Positions 46,446 to 58,900 of a DNA stretch of 64,000 nucleotides are shown piece by piece. This stretch comes from Helichrysum umbraculigerum (Eukaryota; Streptophyta; Magnoliopsida; Asterales; Asteraceae), in contig CATIUR010000001.1 of the NCBI GenBank assembly GCA_949592205.1, positions 241,106,250 through 241,170,249 of the forward strand, written 5' to 3'. Position 1 is the first letter of the stretch, and each line of letters opens with the position of its first letter. A program made the position numbers and the translations under genes. The notes beneath the pieces were generated by a model. That model ran no database searches. It had not been told where the DNA came from and saw nothing but the letters and a program-made list of their open reading frames with translations.

Positions 46446-47043
46446 TGTAACTTGTATCAATTTAAGACAAAAAAAGTCTAAGTAACTTGTAACAATGCAA
46501 CCAACCATATCGGGGTAATTGAACATTAAGTTAGACAAACAATTTCAATGGTAGACTTACAATTCAAACTAGTTAGGTATGAAATACCTAGATTAGACCT
46601 TTACACATTGGCGTTACAAACTTCAACGTATTACATATCAAAAATCACTGAGTTTGGAAACAACTTTACAAAACATAAATTGTTTTATTACTTTATGTTT
46701 TCAACTAACCATCCTATGAACTCACCAGCTTTATAGCTGACCTGTTTTAGCATGTGTTCTCAGGTTGCCCAGCAGGATTAGGATCGCTACAAGATCTTAT
46801 TAGTTCGAGTCGCATATTTTCAACAATTGGGACAACTCTGCATCTACTTTAGTATTTTCAAATTATGTATTTGGAAATTATTATTAAACTCATAACGTTG
46901 TAAACGTTCTATTTTGGGAAATGTATAATTATTTTCAAACGTCTCATTTAGAGTCGTTCATTATGTATCTTATGCGGTGATATTTGATTTAGTGACACCC
47001 GACCCGACAGCTTCCGCAAACCGAAATTTGAGGGTGTCACAGA

Positions 47044-47062
47044 TTGGTATCAGAGCCTAAGG
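47044..47062 (+). other. Primer binding site of element C
   Basis: TTGGTATCAGAGCCTAAGG starts two bases after the 5' LTR; its first 14 bases match initiator tRNA-Met. Confidence 0.88.
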
Positions 47063-47652
47063 TTGTAGTGAACTAGGTTGCATTTAGTGGGCCTAGACTA
47101 TGACCGTTAGGCAGTATTCCTCATTAGGTATGACTGGTTCAGGGATTACATCATACGAGTTTAATTTAACATAGCGTAGCTAACTATGTACAATTAAATA
47201 AAGATGATGTAAGGTCTGAAAGGGGTTATACTGAAACAGGAATGCGTAGTTGACTCTGATTGTTATGTGCTAGACACCCTAGGCTATTATATGTACTGTA
47301 GGTATATATTAATAGGCCTTACATGTGTACTACTATTACATACCTATATATATATCGAGTATATATATACAATCAATTCCGCTGAACCAGTACATACTCG
47401 CGAAGAGGCATATCGCCGTCTTCCTCACCATCGCGACTCGACACATTTATCACTGAACCTCGGGAAGGAGGTACAAACGTTATCAATGGGAATGGAAACC
47501 CGCACATGCTAAACCTTCATGAAACTTAAAACAAACTGATAACTCTTCAACCTTGACCATATGGATCACAATTGGATTAGTGTTGACTAAGTCCACAACA
47601 AATTAACCCAAATCACAACTTGATCATGTAAATCAATCAATTCAACACTTGG

Positions 47653-48163
47653 GTGCCACGGCACTCACATTTTAGCCTTTGTGCTACAACTGAGAAATTC
47701 AAACTTCAAACACATTTTTGGCCTTGGGGCTACAAATCAAACAACACATGGCACGTGTGCTACGATTTCATGGTATGTTGATACCACAATATGGGCACGT
47801 TAGTGCAAACCTCATATTATGTCTACATTACAAATTATAGCATGTTGATGCTACATTCACAGTACATGGGTACTGCAATTACAGTGCTTCGGGCACTACA
47901 ATTATAGCACGATGTGCTACTTCAATATACATGTAGGCTTGTTATAGTTACATGTACGACTTATACTACAATTATAGCACTAGGTGCTACTACAATTATG
48001 CATGTAGACTTGTTATAGTTGCATGTACGACTTACATATATATACATATACACTTACTTAACTGGGCACGAGGTGCCACACCTAACTCTTATTATGTACG
48101 TATACTTGTATAGTTACGCGTACACCATATATGTATATACGACCAATTAAGCATGTAATGCTT
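47653..48163 (+). repeat. Stem-loop array in the gag leader of element C
   Basis: At least ten short perfect hairpins with different stems and 2-5 base loops: 47653-47664, 47751-47760, 47771-47786, 47795-47806, 47838-47853, 47860-47875, 47883-47897, 47905-47919, 47975-47989, 48065-48077 and 48149-48163. Examples are TGGTAT-GTTG-ATACCA and CAGTAC-ATGG-GTACTG. A direct repeat of about 34 bases (CATGTAGRCTTGTTATAGTT...) lies among them near 47930 and 48002. Confidence 0.85.
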
Positions 48164-48659
48164 TAATCAATAAATACACAATGATGTCACCACACACATG
48201 GGTTGTGTTGGTGGACCCTGCTTCAACACCACCGAGGACACTGTAGTTGTCACACACACAGGCATGAATGGCCGTACGATATTCTAGTACTACAATATAG
48301 TCCATTGGACTACTCACAATAACATAGTCTTAGATTGACTACATAGAAAACACAACTTGGTCATGATACGACCGCACCTAGAAACTACAACTCAACTGGT
48401 CAGAACACTTGAAAAACATGAGATTCATGATAACTTAACTAAAGAAAACTAGACAACGGTTACTTAAACTGTTGTACCAACAATACAAAAAGGGCAGCGA
48501 TGCGCCTGCCACCTACAATATCAAAAACTTCCACGTCAAGGATCGTAGAATCCCGTGTATCATAAATTCCAACTCAAGTTAGCTACTTATGTCATTGTAA
48601 TAATCATCATCTTTGATTAAAGATCTCACACTTTGTCATTTCATTCTTGTTCAAGAATC

Positions 48660-49631
48660 ATGCCTCCTAAACGACCAACTTTCACTCAAGCTGAGCAAGA
48701 TCAAATTATTAATCAAGCAGTGACTGCGACCCTAGCTGCTCGGAACCAAGAAAAGCCTTGCACTTTTAAGGATTTCCTGAGATGTGAACCACCAAACTTC
48801 GTTGGTACTGAAGGAGCTATCGGATTGATTCGATGGTTCGAGAGAATGGAGTCTATATTTCACGTTTACAACTGCCCCGACGACTGCAAGGTCTTGTACG
48901 CCACATACACCCTCCAGGATGATGCTTCTACCTGGTGGAATTTTCACGCCCGAACTGTAGGAATCGACACTGCTCACGAACTTCCGTGGGAAGACCTGAA
49001 ACGAATCATGAAGGACAAGTATTGTCCCATCGAAGTACTTCACAAACTTGAGGACGAACTTTGGTATCTCACCGTAAAGGACAACGACATTGAAACATAT
49101 ACCAATCGCTTCCAACAACTAGCATCCCTTTGTCCAAACATAGTAAACCCTGAAAACAAACGAATCGGGAGGTACATTGGTGGACTCCCGTTGCTAATTG
49201 AGGGAATGGTCACCGCCTCTAAACCCACTACTATTGAAGAGGCTACTCGCATGGCCCACAGACTCATGGCACAAGTGGTTCGACGTGGGCCACCTGCAAC
49301 AGAAAACAATCAACAAAAAGGAAATGGAAGTTCCAGCTCTAGCCAAAACCCAACGAATCAACCTGAACCCTTGAGGTCCTACGCTGCTGAACGCAACGAC
49401 AGACAAGGCTATGCGGGTAACAAACCATTTTGTCACGGCTGCAAACGTCATCATGACGGATTTTGCGGATTACCCTGCGAAAGATGCCAACGATATGGTC
49501 ACGTAATCCGGGACTGCAGAGTTCCCGCCAATCCCGACTCTCAAAGGATATGCTTCAAATGTAAGGAACCTGGTCATTACAAGAAGGACTGCCCAAAAAG
49601 ACGCAAAATTCACCTAATCGACTCCGAGTAA
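48660..49631 (+). CDS. gag polyprotein of element C (intact)
   Basis: The ATG at 48660 (MPPKRPTFTQ) is preferred because it matches the common start of plant gypsy gag. An in-frame ATG at 48633 lies upstream. It encodes 323 residues to TAA. The capsid-like region runs about 40-215, with FLRCEPPNFVG, IRWFERMESIF, ASTWWNFHART and the YTNRFQQLASLCP block. A low-complexity linker follows. The nucleocapsid has CHGCKRHHDGFC (an incomplete knuckle), then two CCHC knuckles, CERCQRYGHVIRDC and CFKCKEPGHYKKDC. It ends PKRRKIHLIDSE. The product should form particles and bind element RNA. No protease or pol follows. No frame damage was seen. Confidence 0.9.
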   Translation: MPPKRPTFTQAEQDQIINQAVTATLAARNQEKPCTFKDFLRCEPPNFVGTEGAIGLIRWFERMESIFHVYNCPDDCKVLYATYTLQDDASTWWNFHARTVGIDTAHELPWEDLKRIMKDKYCPIEVLHKLEDELWYLTVKDNDIETYTNRFQQLASLCPNIVNPENKRIGRYIGGLPLLIEGMVTASKPTTIEEATRMAHRLMAQVVRRGPPATENNQQKGNGSSSSSQNPTNQPEPLRSYAAERNDRQGYAGNKPFCHGCKRHHDGFCGLPCERCQRYGHVIRDCRVPANPDSQRICFKCKEPGHYKKDCPKRRKIHLIDSE

Positions 49632-50093
49632 ATCAAATAAATCTCCAACAATAATGTAAGTACAACCCCTCCTCGAAAACATAACTCTTCAATTTTAGAT
49701 TCGCTAAACGTGTACTTATTGTCCCCACCATCATTTTAACGACTTAATGTCGATCACATCTTAGGGCTAGTTGACCTAGGCCCACATAAAACCCAAAGTT
49801 TGCTTTCAGCAGACCAATCGATAGAACACTCACCAACCAAACTCAATGTTTACTTTCAGTAGACTAATCGACTCAACGATAAATCGCTCAGCCCTGATAT
49901 AACCAATTACAAAACAGTCAGAATGTGACCACAACGATTAAACATGATGCGGTCATGGAGTGACTGCTATTCAACCTCGTTATAGACATCATGTGTCTGC
50001 AATCTATTCGACAAATACCTCGTACGTGCATTGCTCCCCAGACCAGGCGCAACCCTGACATCACTTTAAATTTCGGGACGAAATTTTCTTAAC
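49632..50093 (+). other. Tail of element C between gag and polypurine tract
   Basis: About 460 bases without coding potential. It contains the ATTTCG...CGAAAT hairpin (50068-50086) just before the polypurine tract. Confidence 0.6.
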
Positions 50094-50103
50094 AGGGGGA
50101 GAA

Positions 50104-53103
50104 TGTAACACCCGGTCAAAAAGTCAAATTTCGCGCCGATTTTAAACTTTGAATAATGACATTTTATAGTTCAAGTGAAATATTTTATTAAAAATATTTA
50201 CAAAATGATATAAACAAAATTATGGATTTAAATAATAAATCTACATTTTAAACGGGTACGAAATCACGGACATTTTGTACTGTGGTTGGAGACCACAGTA
50301 CACGAGTTAGGGATCTGAGTTTTAACAAAAACCCAAACTCCCACCTCATTTCTTCATTTTCTTCTTCTTTTTCACCTACCTTTTCTCTCATCTCTCTCTC
50401 TACAACCTACCACCACCACCACCATAATCCGCCAAAAACCACCGTCAAACGACCTCCAATCTCAAAGCCCCTTTAGGGAAAAACGATCACCACGCAACGA
50501 TCTACAATCCTATCTTTTCGGATTCTCCTCGCGCGGATTTGTAAGTTTCCGACAATTCTCGAAATCTCTGAAAACCTTGTTATTTTGCTTGTTTGCGGTT
50601 TAGATAAGCTTAAAATACTTAGTTACGGGTTGGGTAAAAGAATCAGACTCAACGGAGGCCGGAAAACTCGTTTTCGGCTCAAACTCCGGCGATCAGATCG
50701 CTACGTCGCAGAGACCAAAAACAGTGCTGCGACGTCGCAGCCGACGTCGCAGCCAACGTCGCAAAAACATCTCAACGTCGCATGATGCGACGTAACACCC
50801 TACGTCGCAGTAAATCTTAAACGTCGCACATTGCGACGTAACGCACAATGTCGCATTAAATTGCGACGTCGCACATAGCGACGCACGACCCTACGTCGCA
50901 GCTGACGTCGCATCTGACGTCGCATCTGACGTCGCAGAACCTTAAAAACCTATGTTTTTCACTAAGTATTGACAACAAAATTTTACCACTCGATTTTACC
51001 CGAATTTGGATTCCGAACACGTTTTCTTTAAAGTAAAGCAGTAGAAATAAAAATTTTCCAAGCTGACCTGGCAGCTCGACCCCAGCCAGGGGCTCTGCCC
51101 CTTGGACCCCGCCAGGGGCTGCCGCCCCTCGGACCCCGCTACCAGGGGCGCTGCCCCCGGACCCCCGTACACCATTCCCAGACTTCAGCAACAAATGCAC
51201 ACATGAACAACTCGCTTAGACAAACTGATTTGTCTCATACTTATATAACCTCACGTGTTTAGGACACTAGAAGGTTACCATTTGGACGACGCGCGTATCA
51301 TCGTATCGCTAACAATTCACAGGTGAGTTTCATAGCCCCACTCTTTCAACTGTTTTACTGTTTTTGGGGTGAAACACATGCACAACAACTGTTTTCAAAT
51401 TATATTAATAATCTTTTATAATTCACAATCAATCTTATTACTGTATGTAATACAAATGTGTAATACTTAGGAATTACACCCAACACATTGTTTTGGAACA
51501 ATATCAAGACCTAACCTAGATAGGTCACAATCGTACACTATCAGATTGTTGGAAAACAATTACTTAGGTATAACTGGATATAGTTATTACTATTCATTGG
51601 CCATATTGTCGCGGGACAATATTATCAAATACATTAGAACTGGTTAGTTCTACCTACACTAGACGACATACATACATTTACAGGATCAGTTTCTCTTTTA
51701 GGAACTAATATTGCCAATACAATTCAGAACCCAAATATACTTGCTAGGCTTTAGGCTAGAAGTATACGATAGCATCATATGTTAGTATAGATCCTTTATA
51801 CTAATACAATTCAACTAGGTGATGAGTATTCATACCTAGGACCAACGTATTACTTAATATCTAAATATTTGCTTATACGTATTTAGATACAATCAATTAT
51901 TTTCATGCGTGTCACGATTGTTACTTACGTTTGCTCATTTGACAAATATATGTATCTATATATATATATATATATCTACATGTTTATATATTATCATGAG
52001 CACTTGGTGCTAACTTCAATAATATTTATGTATATTAGTATAAATACAATCATACAAACACAATCATTCAAGTCGGACGCGTCGTTGTACGGTCGACACT
52101 TATTTGCAATAGCTAGTATGTCGTAGTACTACTAGCTCTACATTTCAACTATGCTCTCGAGCACTTCAGAAACGATGCCGCGGTATTGCAGCGGGCACAA
52201 AACGATACCACGGTAAAGTGGGTACAAAACGATGCCACGGTATTGCAGTGGGCACAACTTCAACCAGACAAGTCGTTGTACTTGTATTATTTTCAAGCAG
52301 ACAAGTCGTTGTACTTGTATTATTTTCAAGCAGACAAGTCGTTGTACTTGTATTATTTTCAAGCAGACAAGTCGTTGTACTTGTATTATTTTCAAGCAGA
52401 CAAGTCGTTGTACTTGTATCATTTTCAATCAGACAAGTCGTTGTACTTGTATCATTTTCAATCAGACAAGTCGTTGTACTTGTAGCATTTTCAAACAAAC
52501 AAGTCGTTGTAACTTGTATCAATTTAAGACAAAAAAAGTCTAAGTAACTTGTAACAATGCAACCAACCATATCGGGGTAATTGAACATTAAGTTAGACAA
52601 ACAATTTCAATGGTAGACTTACAATTCAAACTAGTTAGGTATGAAATACCTAGATTAGACCTTTACACATTGGCGTTACAAACTTCAACGTATTACATAT
52701 CAAAAATCACTGAGTTTGGAAACAACTTTACAAAACATAAATTGTTTTATTACTTTATGTTTTCAACTAACCATCCTATGAACTCACCAGCTTTATAGCT
52801 GACCTGTTTTAGCATGTGTTCTCAGGTTGCCCAGCAGGATTAGGATCGCTACAAGATCTTATTAGTTCGAGTCGCATATTTTCAACAATTGGGACAACTC
52901 TGCATCTACTTTAGTATTTTCAAATTATGTATTTGGAAATTATTATTAAACTCATAACGTTGTAAACGTTCTATTTTGGGAAATGTATAATTATTTTCAA
53001 ACGTCTCATTTAGAGTCGTTCATTATGTATCTTATGCGGTGATATTTGATTTAGTGACACCCGACCCGACAGCTTCCGCAAACCGAAATTTGAGGGTGTC
53101 ACA
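50104..53103 (+). mobile_element. 3' LTR of element C
   Basis: Same length and features as the 5' LTR at 44042-47041, shifted by 6,062 bases. Followed by the second copy of TCAAA. Confidence 0.95.
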
Positions 53104-53272
53104 TCAAATGACAGTGGGGGAATTGCTCGAAGTGAATAACCAAGGTAGATTCTATAATTACTTTGATGTAATATAATTATAGTATTGTATGCCTATGTGT
53201 GATTGTAGTGTTTGGTATATTTATGTGTGTGGAGTGGATTTCGGGGACGAAATCCTCTAAGGGGGGAAGATT

Positions 53273-55470
53273 TGTAACATCCTATTTCTGGGCCTGGAAA
53301 TAAATTATAATTTTTATAAGTTTGGTTGGTTTATTTGAAAATAAACTAGTGAAAGAGCCTCAGTTTTTATAGTGACTAATAAATTATTGTTTGTTTTAAT
53401 TTATTAAAGTTGACGGTAAAATAAAAGTATTTTGACTTACGGGTATTTTCTGGTTCCAGACAATAGGCTAAGAACGGGTCTAATTTATACTGTGTTGTAA
53501 GTGGGGCGGTGGGATTAAAAGGTGTGGACCGACTCATTTTCCTACCTAAATCAATTGTTCTTCATTTCACCTAAATTTTATAAACTCTCTCATCTCTTTC
53601 AAAAATTAATCAAGAACAAAATAGAGATTGAATCTTGCTAGAGAAATCTGATTATCATCATCATTTATATCATCTTCTTCATTTGGATTGTAAGTGTTCT
53701 TGGTGTTCTTGAGCTTATTTTGTAGAAATTGGAAAAATGATGAACATAAGTGATTTGTATGAATTGAAGCTGGAAAATCATGTTTTGTTAATTACTTGTT
53801 GATTATTCATTGAAATGAGTTGATTACATGGTGATTATATGCTAGAATTTGCTAGTGTTCTTCAATTTGAGTTCATAGTTAGGGTTTGGTAATTTTTGAG
53901 AATTAGATGATGATGCATGATAGGAATTCATGATAGAATCACTTGTTTGTTGTTGTAATATAATCATAGTTGATGCTAGTGGTCTTTTACTTGGTATTTT
54001 CGAGTTTGTAAGCTGATTTTGTGGTAAATTGGGTTAGAGTTCGAGTGTGCAAGTTACAGGTCTGTGTATTGCTGAAATTCACTCGAACGCGATCTTAGAA
54101 GCCTTGCTGGATCGCGTTCCACAGTTATAATTTGATGTCGAGTCGTTTTGTTCTGATGAACGCGATCCTGAACCTCTATTTCGGATCGCGTTGCTCTTTG
54201 TATTTTGAGTCAAATTGGTTTTGTTCTTGTGAACGCGATCCCGCCTCATTTCCTGGATCGCGTTGCCTAGTGTAATCTCGCAACAGAATATTTTTATAAA
54301 GAGGAACGCGATCCAGCCACATTTTCCCGGATCGCGTTTGCATGAATTATTTTGAAGGATTTTGTAAATTTTGAAAATGCATAAGTGTTTAGAAGATAGT
54401 GTATTTAGTGGCACTTTATGCTTAGAAATATATGTTTTGAATGATGATTATAATGTGGATAATATTATGATTAATATAAGGATTCGTGGTAAGTGTTAAA
54501 CCGTTACTGACTTGATGTTGTTGTTGTTCTCAGATAAGCGGGCGGCCACTCAGTAAGATTAGACCACTGAGTTGGTGATCAGACGATAATATTTGGTGAG
54601 TGGAATTGTAGTCCTCGGTTCCACCCAGTTGTAACGGGTTCGGTTACAACGGGTAACCAGGATGGTTTATATTAGTAGGTTGTTGTTATTGGTCGTACCG
54701 GTACCAGTCTTGCCTGTTTTGTTTATGTTGCTGATTATATGAGTTGTTGTGCGATTGTTGTTGAATAGTTGAACAGTTGTGAACAGTTGTGAACTGTTGC
54801 TTGTTGTTGTGTGCTTTTGCATTGTGAATGCAACGTGGTTGTTTTCAGAGGTCAACTGCTGTCTGGGTTGGGTTTGGGTACTACTGTGTAGTTGTCGAGG
54901 TTTCTTTGAGACACATAGTTGAGAACAACCCTAGTCAGTGAAGGTAGTACTCAAGCTATCGGTTGATTACTGGGATTGGCTTGGCGCCCAGTAGTCGTGG
55001 TTTCTGGGTTGGATGGATACCAGGAACCGCCGGTCCTCTTGACGTTATGTGCTTATGTGTTTAATTGTTGTTGTTGCTTTGTTGTAAGACTTGTTATGAG
55101 TGGGTTGAATCGTCGGTTACGGTTCCATTCACTTAGCGTGAGCTAATCCCTCGTTGTTTAATGTTTTGCAGATTGTGGTTAGTTGATGTAGATGTAGATG
55201 TTCGGGTTGTAGATGTTGACTGGAAGTTTGACTAAAGCTTGGCGCAACTCTGATCTTTTGTGGATATCTTTTGGGAAACGTTTTATATAAGGCCCGTTTT
55301 GTGTTAATATGGTTGTAAAAGCTAAACTAATGTTGTTATATGTTGTAGTCGTTAAACTGGGAAGCTTTGTAAGTCGGTAAATGTTTTGTTTTGGGGACTT
55401 GCGCTTCCGAATTTTCGAAATATAATATATAAATGATATATTTTGGTTCACGTAAGGACCGGGCCTTACA
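53273..55470 (+). mobile_element. 3' LTR of element B
   Basis: Collinear with the 5' LTR of B with a 9-bp insertion near 55032. It is followed by TCCTA and then the remainder of the 5' LTR of A. Confidence 0.92.
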
Positions 55471-55936
55471 TCCTAGTTGTGGAATAGTTGCTTTGTTGAA
55501 TAGTTGACTAGTTGCTAAGTTGACCAGTTGAACAGTTGTCTGTTGCTTTGCTAAATAGTGATATTGTGTACTTGTTGGTTTAGTGTTAATTGTTGTATGC
55601 AAAGTTGTTGAGCTAAGTTAGACTGTTGATTAGTTATCTGCTCACTTAGCGTTATGCTAATCCCCCACATTATCCCTTCTTGCAGGTTTTGCATATAATT
55701 TGGGTGGGCAAGAAGTTGGACTAACAGGAATGTTTGACTACGAGGCTCTACTCTGATAGTTGATTTTTATAAAATAATGTTTCATCATGTTTTATATAAC
55801 ACCTCGGTTGAAGAAATTATAGTTTTGAAAAGGTTAAATTTTATATGTTGTTGCAATGAAGTAAATTATGACTATGTATTTGGACTTACGCTTCCGATTT
55901 ACTATATTTAAATAGGTATAAATGAGGGGTGTTATA
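55471..55936 (+). mobile_element. 5' LTR of element A, second part
   Basis: Matches 61560-62027 of the 3' LTR. It ends GGGGTGTTATA and is followed at once by the primer binding site (55938-55956). Confidence 0.9.
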
Positions 55937-58900
55937 AGTTGGTATCAGAGCCAGGTTTGGGCGAATTGGACATTGCAATGTGTTCAATCCCAAATCTATG
56001 GTAGTGTCAAGTCAAACATTCCTGGGAGTGCGGGATTAGTAGTTGCATGAGAAAGTTGTTATTTAATGTGTACTAACCTATAAAAAGTTGCAAAAGTGTT
56101 GTTTTGGTTGCAGAGACGGAGGAATATGAGAAACCAATAGGTATTCTCATTGATTCCTCAATACTCGTGGGCCTAGATATGCCAGGTAATTCTCGATAAA
56201 TTCGATGAATTTAAATAAGTTTGAATTGTTTACTTTGCTATGTTATGATTAGTAGTGAAGTAAGTTGAGTCAAACTGCTATGATTCCTTAGTGATGAGTC
56301 CTTGATAATAGTTGCTTGTAAATCTGATGATGAGATATTAAATAAGATGTTTAACATCATATGAAGGTGTAATATATTGTTGCATTGAGTAGACACATTG
56401 TTGAATAAGGTGTAATAGTAGTATTATGTGGATTTAATGGTGTCTACAATATGAAATTAAAATATGAAATCGGTTGTATGAATTGTTATGTGAAATAATA
56501 ATTTTGGAAGTAATATGATTAGCAAAGTTGAAATGACTCCATGTAGTGAAATGAGATGTTGGAATATATCAATTGAAGTAATATGGAGTTGTATAGATGT
56601 TTAAAATAAGAAGGTGTCCATTAATTGGAATGTGTGTCGTTGACTTGGAAAAGTCAAAGTTGAGATTAGTAGAGTCGAATTTGGTAATATATATACTATA
56701 AAGTGATGAATATGGTAAGATGTTTATGTGTTTAATAATGATCATGATTGTAATTGAATTATGATCTATATACTAAAAGTGGTAAAATAATGAAGTCGAA
56801 GTGGTCAACCAAACTAATATGTATTGACAAGTTGTGAAAAGTCAAAGAAGTGTAAAATGGGTTGTTAAATGCCCAAATGGGTCACTGGGTGGTTAAATAG
56901 TTAAAATGAGTATTGGTTTGGTTATGACCAATGTAACAGTGATTTTAAGTCCTACATATAGTAGGAATGTGTGTTGAAAGTGTTGAAGTAGTTAAACTAG
57001 TAGATTTTGGTAAAGGTGCCCAATTGGACCCCTAAACGGGTCGACTAGTTAAAACATGATATAATGAGTATATGAAAGTGATGAATATGCCCACACGTCC
57101 TAAATATATATAGAAACATGTTGGTAAAAGGTGGAAGTCTGAAACCAAGCCATTTGGAATATGGCGTGTCCACTAAATGGTCGGAAATGGCCTAAAATGA
57201 GTTACACGTCCGTTTTCGCGTAAAATGTGAAAATTGAAAAATTGTAAAAAGGGAAAGTTTCATTTTGGCATAGTGGACGTGCCTGCAAAATTTTAGAGTC
57301 TAACTCTAAACGAGTAAAAAGTTATACGTGATTGAAATTGGCTAAAAATGTGAATTTTGCTGAAACTCAGAATTCTACTTGGGAACGCGATCCCAACAAT
57401 ATTTTCTGGATCGCGTTCGTATGTGTTATTTTGTCACAGATTATTTTCATGCTTGGGAACGCGATCCCAGCCATTTTCCAGGATCGCGTTTGTGTGTATA
57501 TTTCGGGTCCAGATGCGTTTTCTCTTGGGAACGCGATCCCGCTCACTTCTCCGGATCGCGTTTGTATGCTTAATTTGGTTACAGAACATTTTTCACTGAG
57601 GAACGCGATCCTGACCCGTTTTTCCGGATCGCGTTAGTTAGTATAAAAAAAAAATAAAAAATAAATAAATAAAAAATAAAAAATTTCTTGCGACGTTCGA
57701 CGTAATACTTGACGTAGAAAATTTTTGAAAATTTAGGTGTCCGATTAAGACGAAATTTACAGGGTCACTTGGAAACGGCTCAACGGTCAAAGCTCATCGC
57801 TTTGCCATGAGCCCTGTCAGTTTTGGGCACTTCGGGGTCGTTTGGGGCCCGAAAATGGCATTTTACTGTTTTTCGGACCTTATTTTTAACTTTTGACTTA
57901 CGTTTTAAATTGGGCTTTTGTTTCTTTGAACCCTGGGATCATTCCTATGAATATATATGACGTTATAACTTGTTTTAAGAGGTCCTTAAGTTTTATTAAG
58001 TATGAGTTATTTTCAAGCTGTGTATTCGTCGTATTGTAAAATTGTGGCCAACTGTTGTTGGTGGTGATTTATGTTCTTGAGTTATATGGACTAAGTGAAA
58101 TAGGATAAAGTAAATGAGTCATCTAAAATATTGGAAATGGGTAAAATAAGTATTCTTAGAGTTTGAAAAGAAGTGTATGAGTTCATACTTATTTGATATT
58201 TGTCAATAGAGTTATAATGTGTATGTTTGATATGATATGTTTATTTATAATACAACTAAAGAGGTAAAGATTAGAGAGAACATGTTGAATATTACACGTA
58301 GTATGGATGAAGTGTTTAGTACCAGATGTACTATTAATGTTAAGTGATGTAATTAGTAAACGACCTTGAATCAGGTAATAAAGAAATTGATTGTAATAAT
58401 AGTGTTAGACATTACACTTGGGTTAATGATATAATAAAAAGAGGTGTTGAATGTCTGTGTTGCTTATGTAAACTCGATGATATGTGTATTAGACATTGTG
58501 CCTATGTTAATAATTGTGTAAATTGTTGAAATTACTATTGAGAAATATGTGAGAGTAAAGATAATTACTTAGGAGATAAATGGTATGAAGTGGCCTGAGA
58601 ATAAAGTGTGACTGACATAATATGACGACGTCTGGCCAACGTATTTATATTATGCCATTTCATATGGAGTTGTTGAGGCTACTAAGTACCATATAAAGTT
58701 AAGTGGTTTTAAAATGACCGGTAAGATATGTTGACCTGTAGTTGATAAATAGTCAATGATGGACTAATATGAAAGAGTAATAAACCACTAAATTGTTTCT
58801 ACTAATGTGGTACTGTACAAGTGATGTGTATATATGATGAATTATCAATAGTAAACATTAAAGGATGATTTAAACAAAGTAGATGTCAGTGGATTATGAA

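Larger units (their letters stand above)
44042..47041 (+). mobile_element. 5' LTR of element C
   Basis: TGTAACACCCGG...GAGGGTGTCACA. In order it contains a perfect palindromic hairpin (44215-44239), a pyrimidine-rich leader-like stretch (44270-44345), a donor-like GTAAGT (44479), an ACGTCGCA array (44637-44880), a GC-rich CAGGGGC block (45017-45105), a GTGAGT donor (45261), a stem-loop cluster (45425-45827) and a 33-bp minisatellite (46195-46440). Reading frames in it come from these repeats and are not genes. Confidence 0.95.
44042..53103 (+). mobile_element. LTR retrotransposon C (gag only), 9,062 bp, very young
   Basis: Two LTRs of exactly 3,000 bp (44042-47041 and 50104-53103) keep a constant offset of 6,062 bases, and I saw no difference between them in the blocks I compared. 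The target duplication is TCAAA (44037-44041 and 53104-53108). The primer site TTGGTATCAGAGCCTAAGG starts at 47044 and the polypurine tract AGGGGGAGAA is at 50094-50103. The 3,062-bp interior holds a 1.6 kb structured leader, an intact gag and about 470 bases of tail, with no pol. Near-identical LTRs mean a recent insertion that needed proteins from another element. Confidence 0.95.
42859..53176 (+). pseudogene. gag of element B, with an in-frame stop and split by element C
   Basis: The ATG at 42859 (MADDENPDPNN) opens a Ty3/gypsy-type capsid-nucleocapsid polyprotein. It has the retrotransposon gag region (FKACGPKDFEGG, WLRDTERKF, ITWAEFHREF) and two CCHC zinc knuckles, CIKCGAFGHGSREC and CWNCKKEGHRAGQC. 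The frame is broken by TGA at 43288-43290 after AMNW, where family members have another Trp. Element C then enters after codon ..GDQ (44041). The frame resumes at 53108 and ends at TAA 53174-53176. The product would package RNA in particles. The stop codon makes this copy defective. C is the later event. Confidence 0.85.
40489..55470 (+). mobile_element. LTR retrotransposon B (gag only), hosts element C
   Basis: The 5' LTR is 40489-42677 (2,189 bp) and the 3' LTR is 53273-55470 (2,198 bp). The 9-bp difference is one indel at GCCG(GTCCTCTTG)ACG. The target duplication TCCTA lies at 40484-40488 and 55471-55475. The intact target can be read at 61556-61580 in the 3' LTR of A. The primer site TTGGTATCAGAGCATAGG starts at 42680, and the polypurine tract AAGGGGGGAAGA is at 53259-53270. 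Between gag and the polypurine tract there is no room for protease, reverse transcriptase or integrase, so the element is of the LTR-gag-LTR type. Confidence 0.92.

Noticed and set aside
46076..46538. Repetitive ORFs on both strands (11-residue repeats)
   Set aside because: A 33-bp minisatellite keeps every frame open. The same frames recur at 52138-52600.
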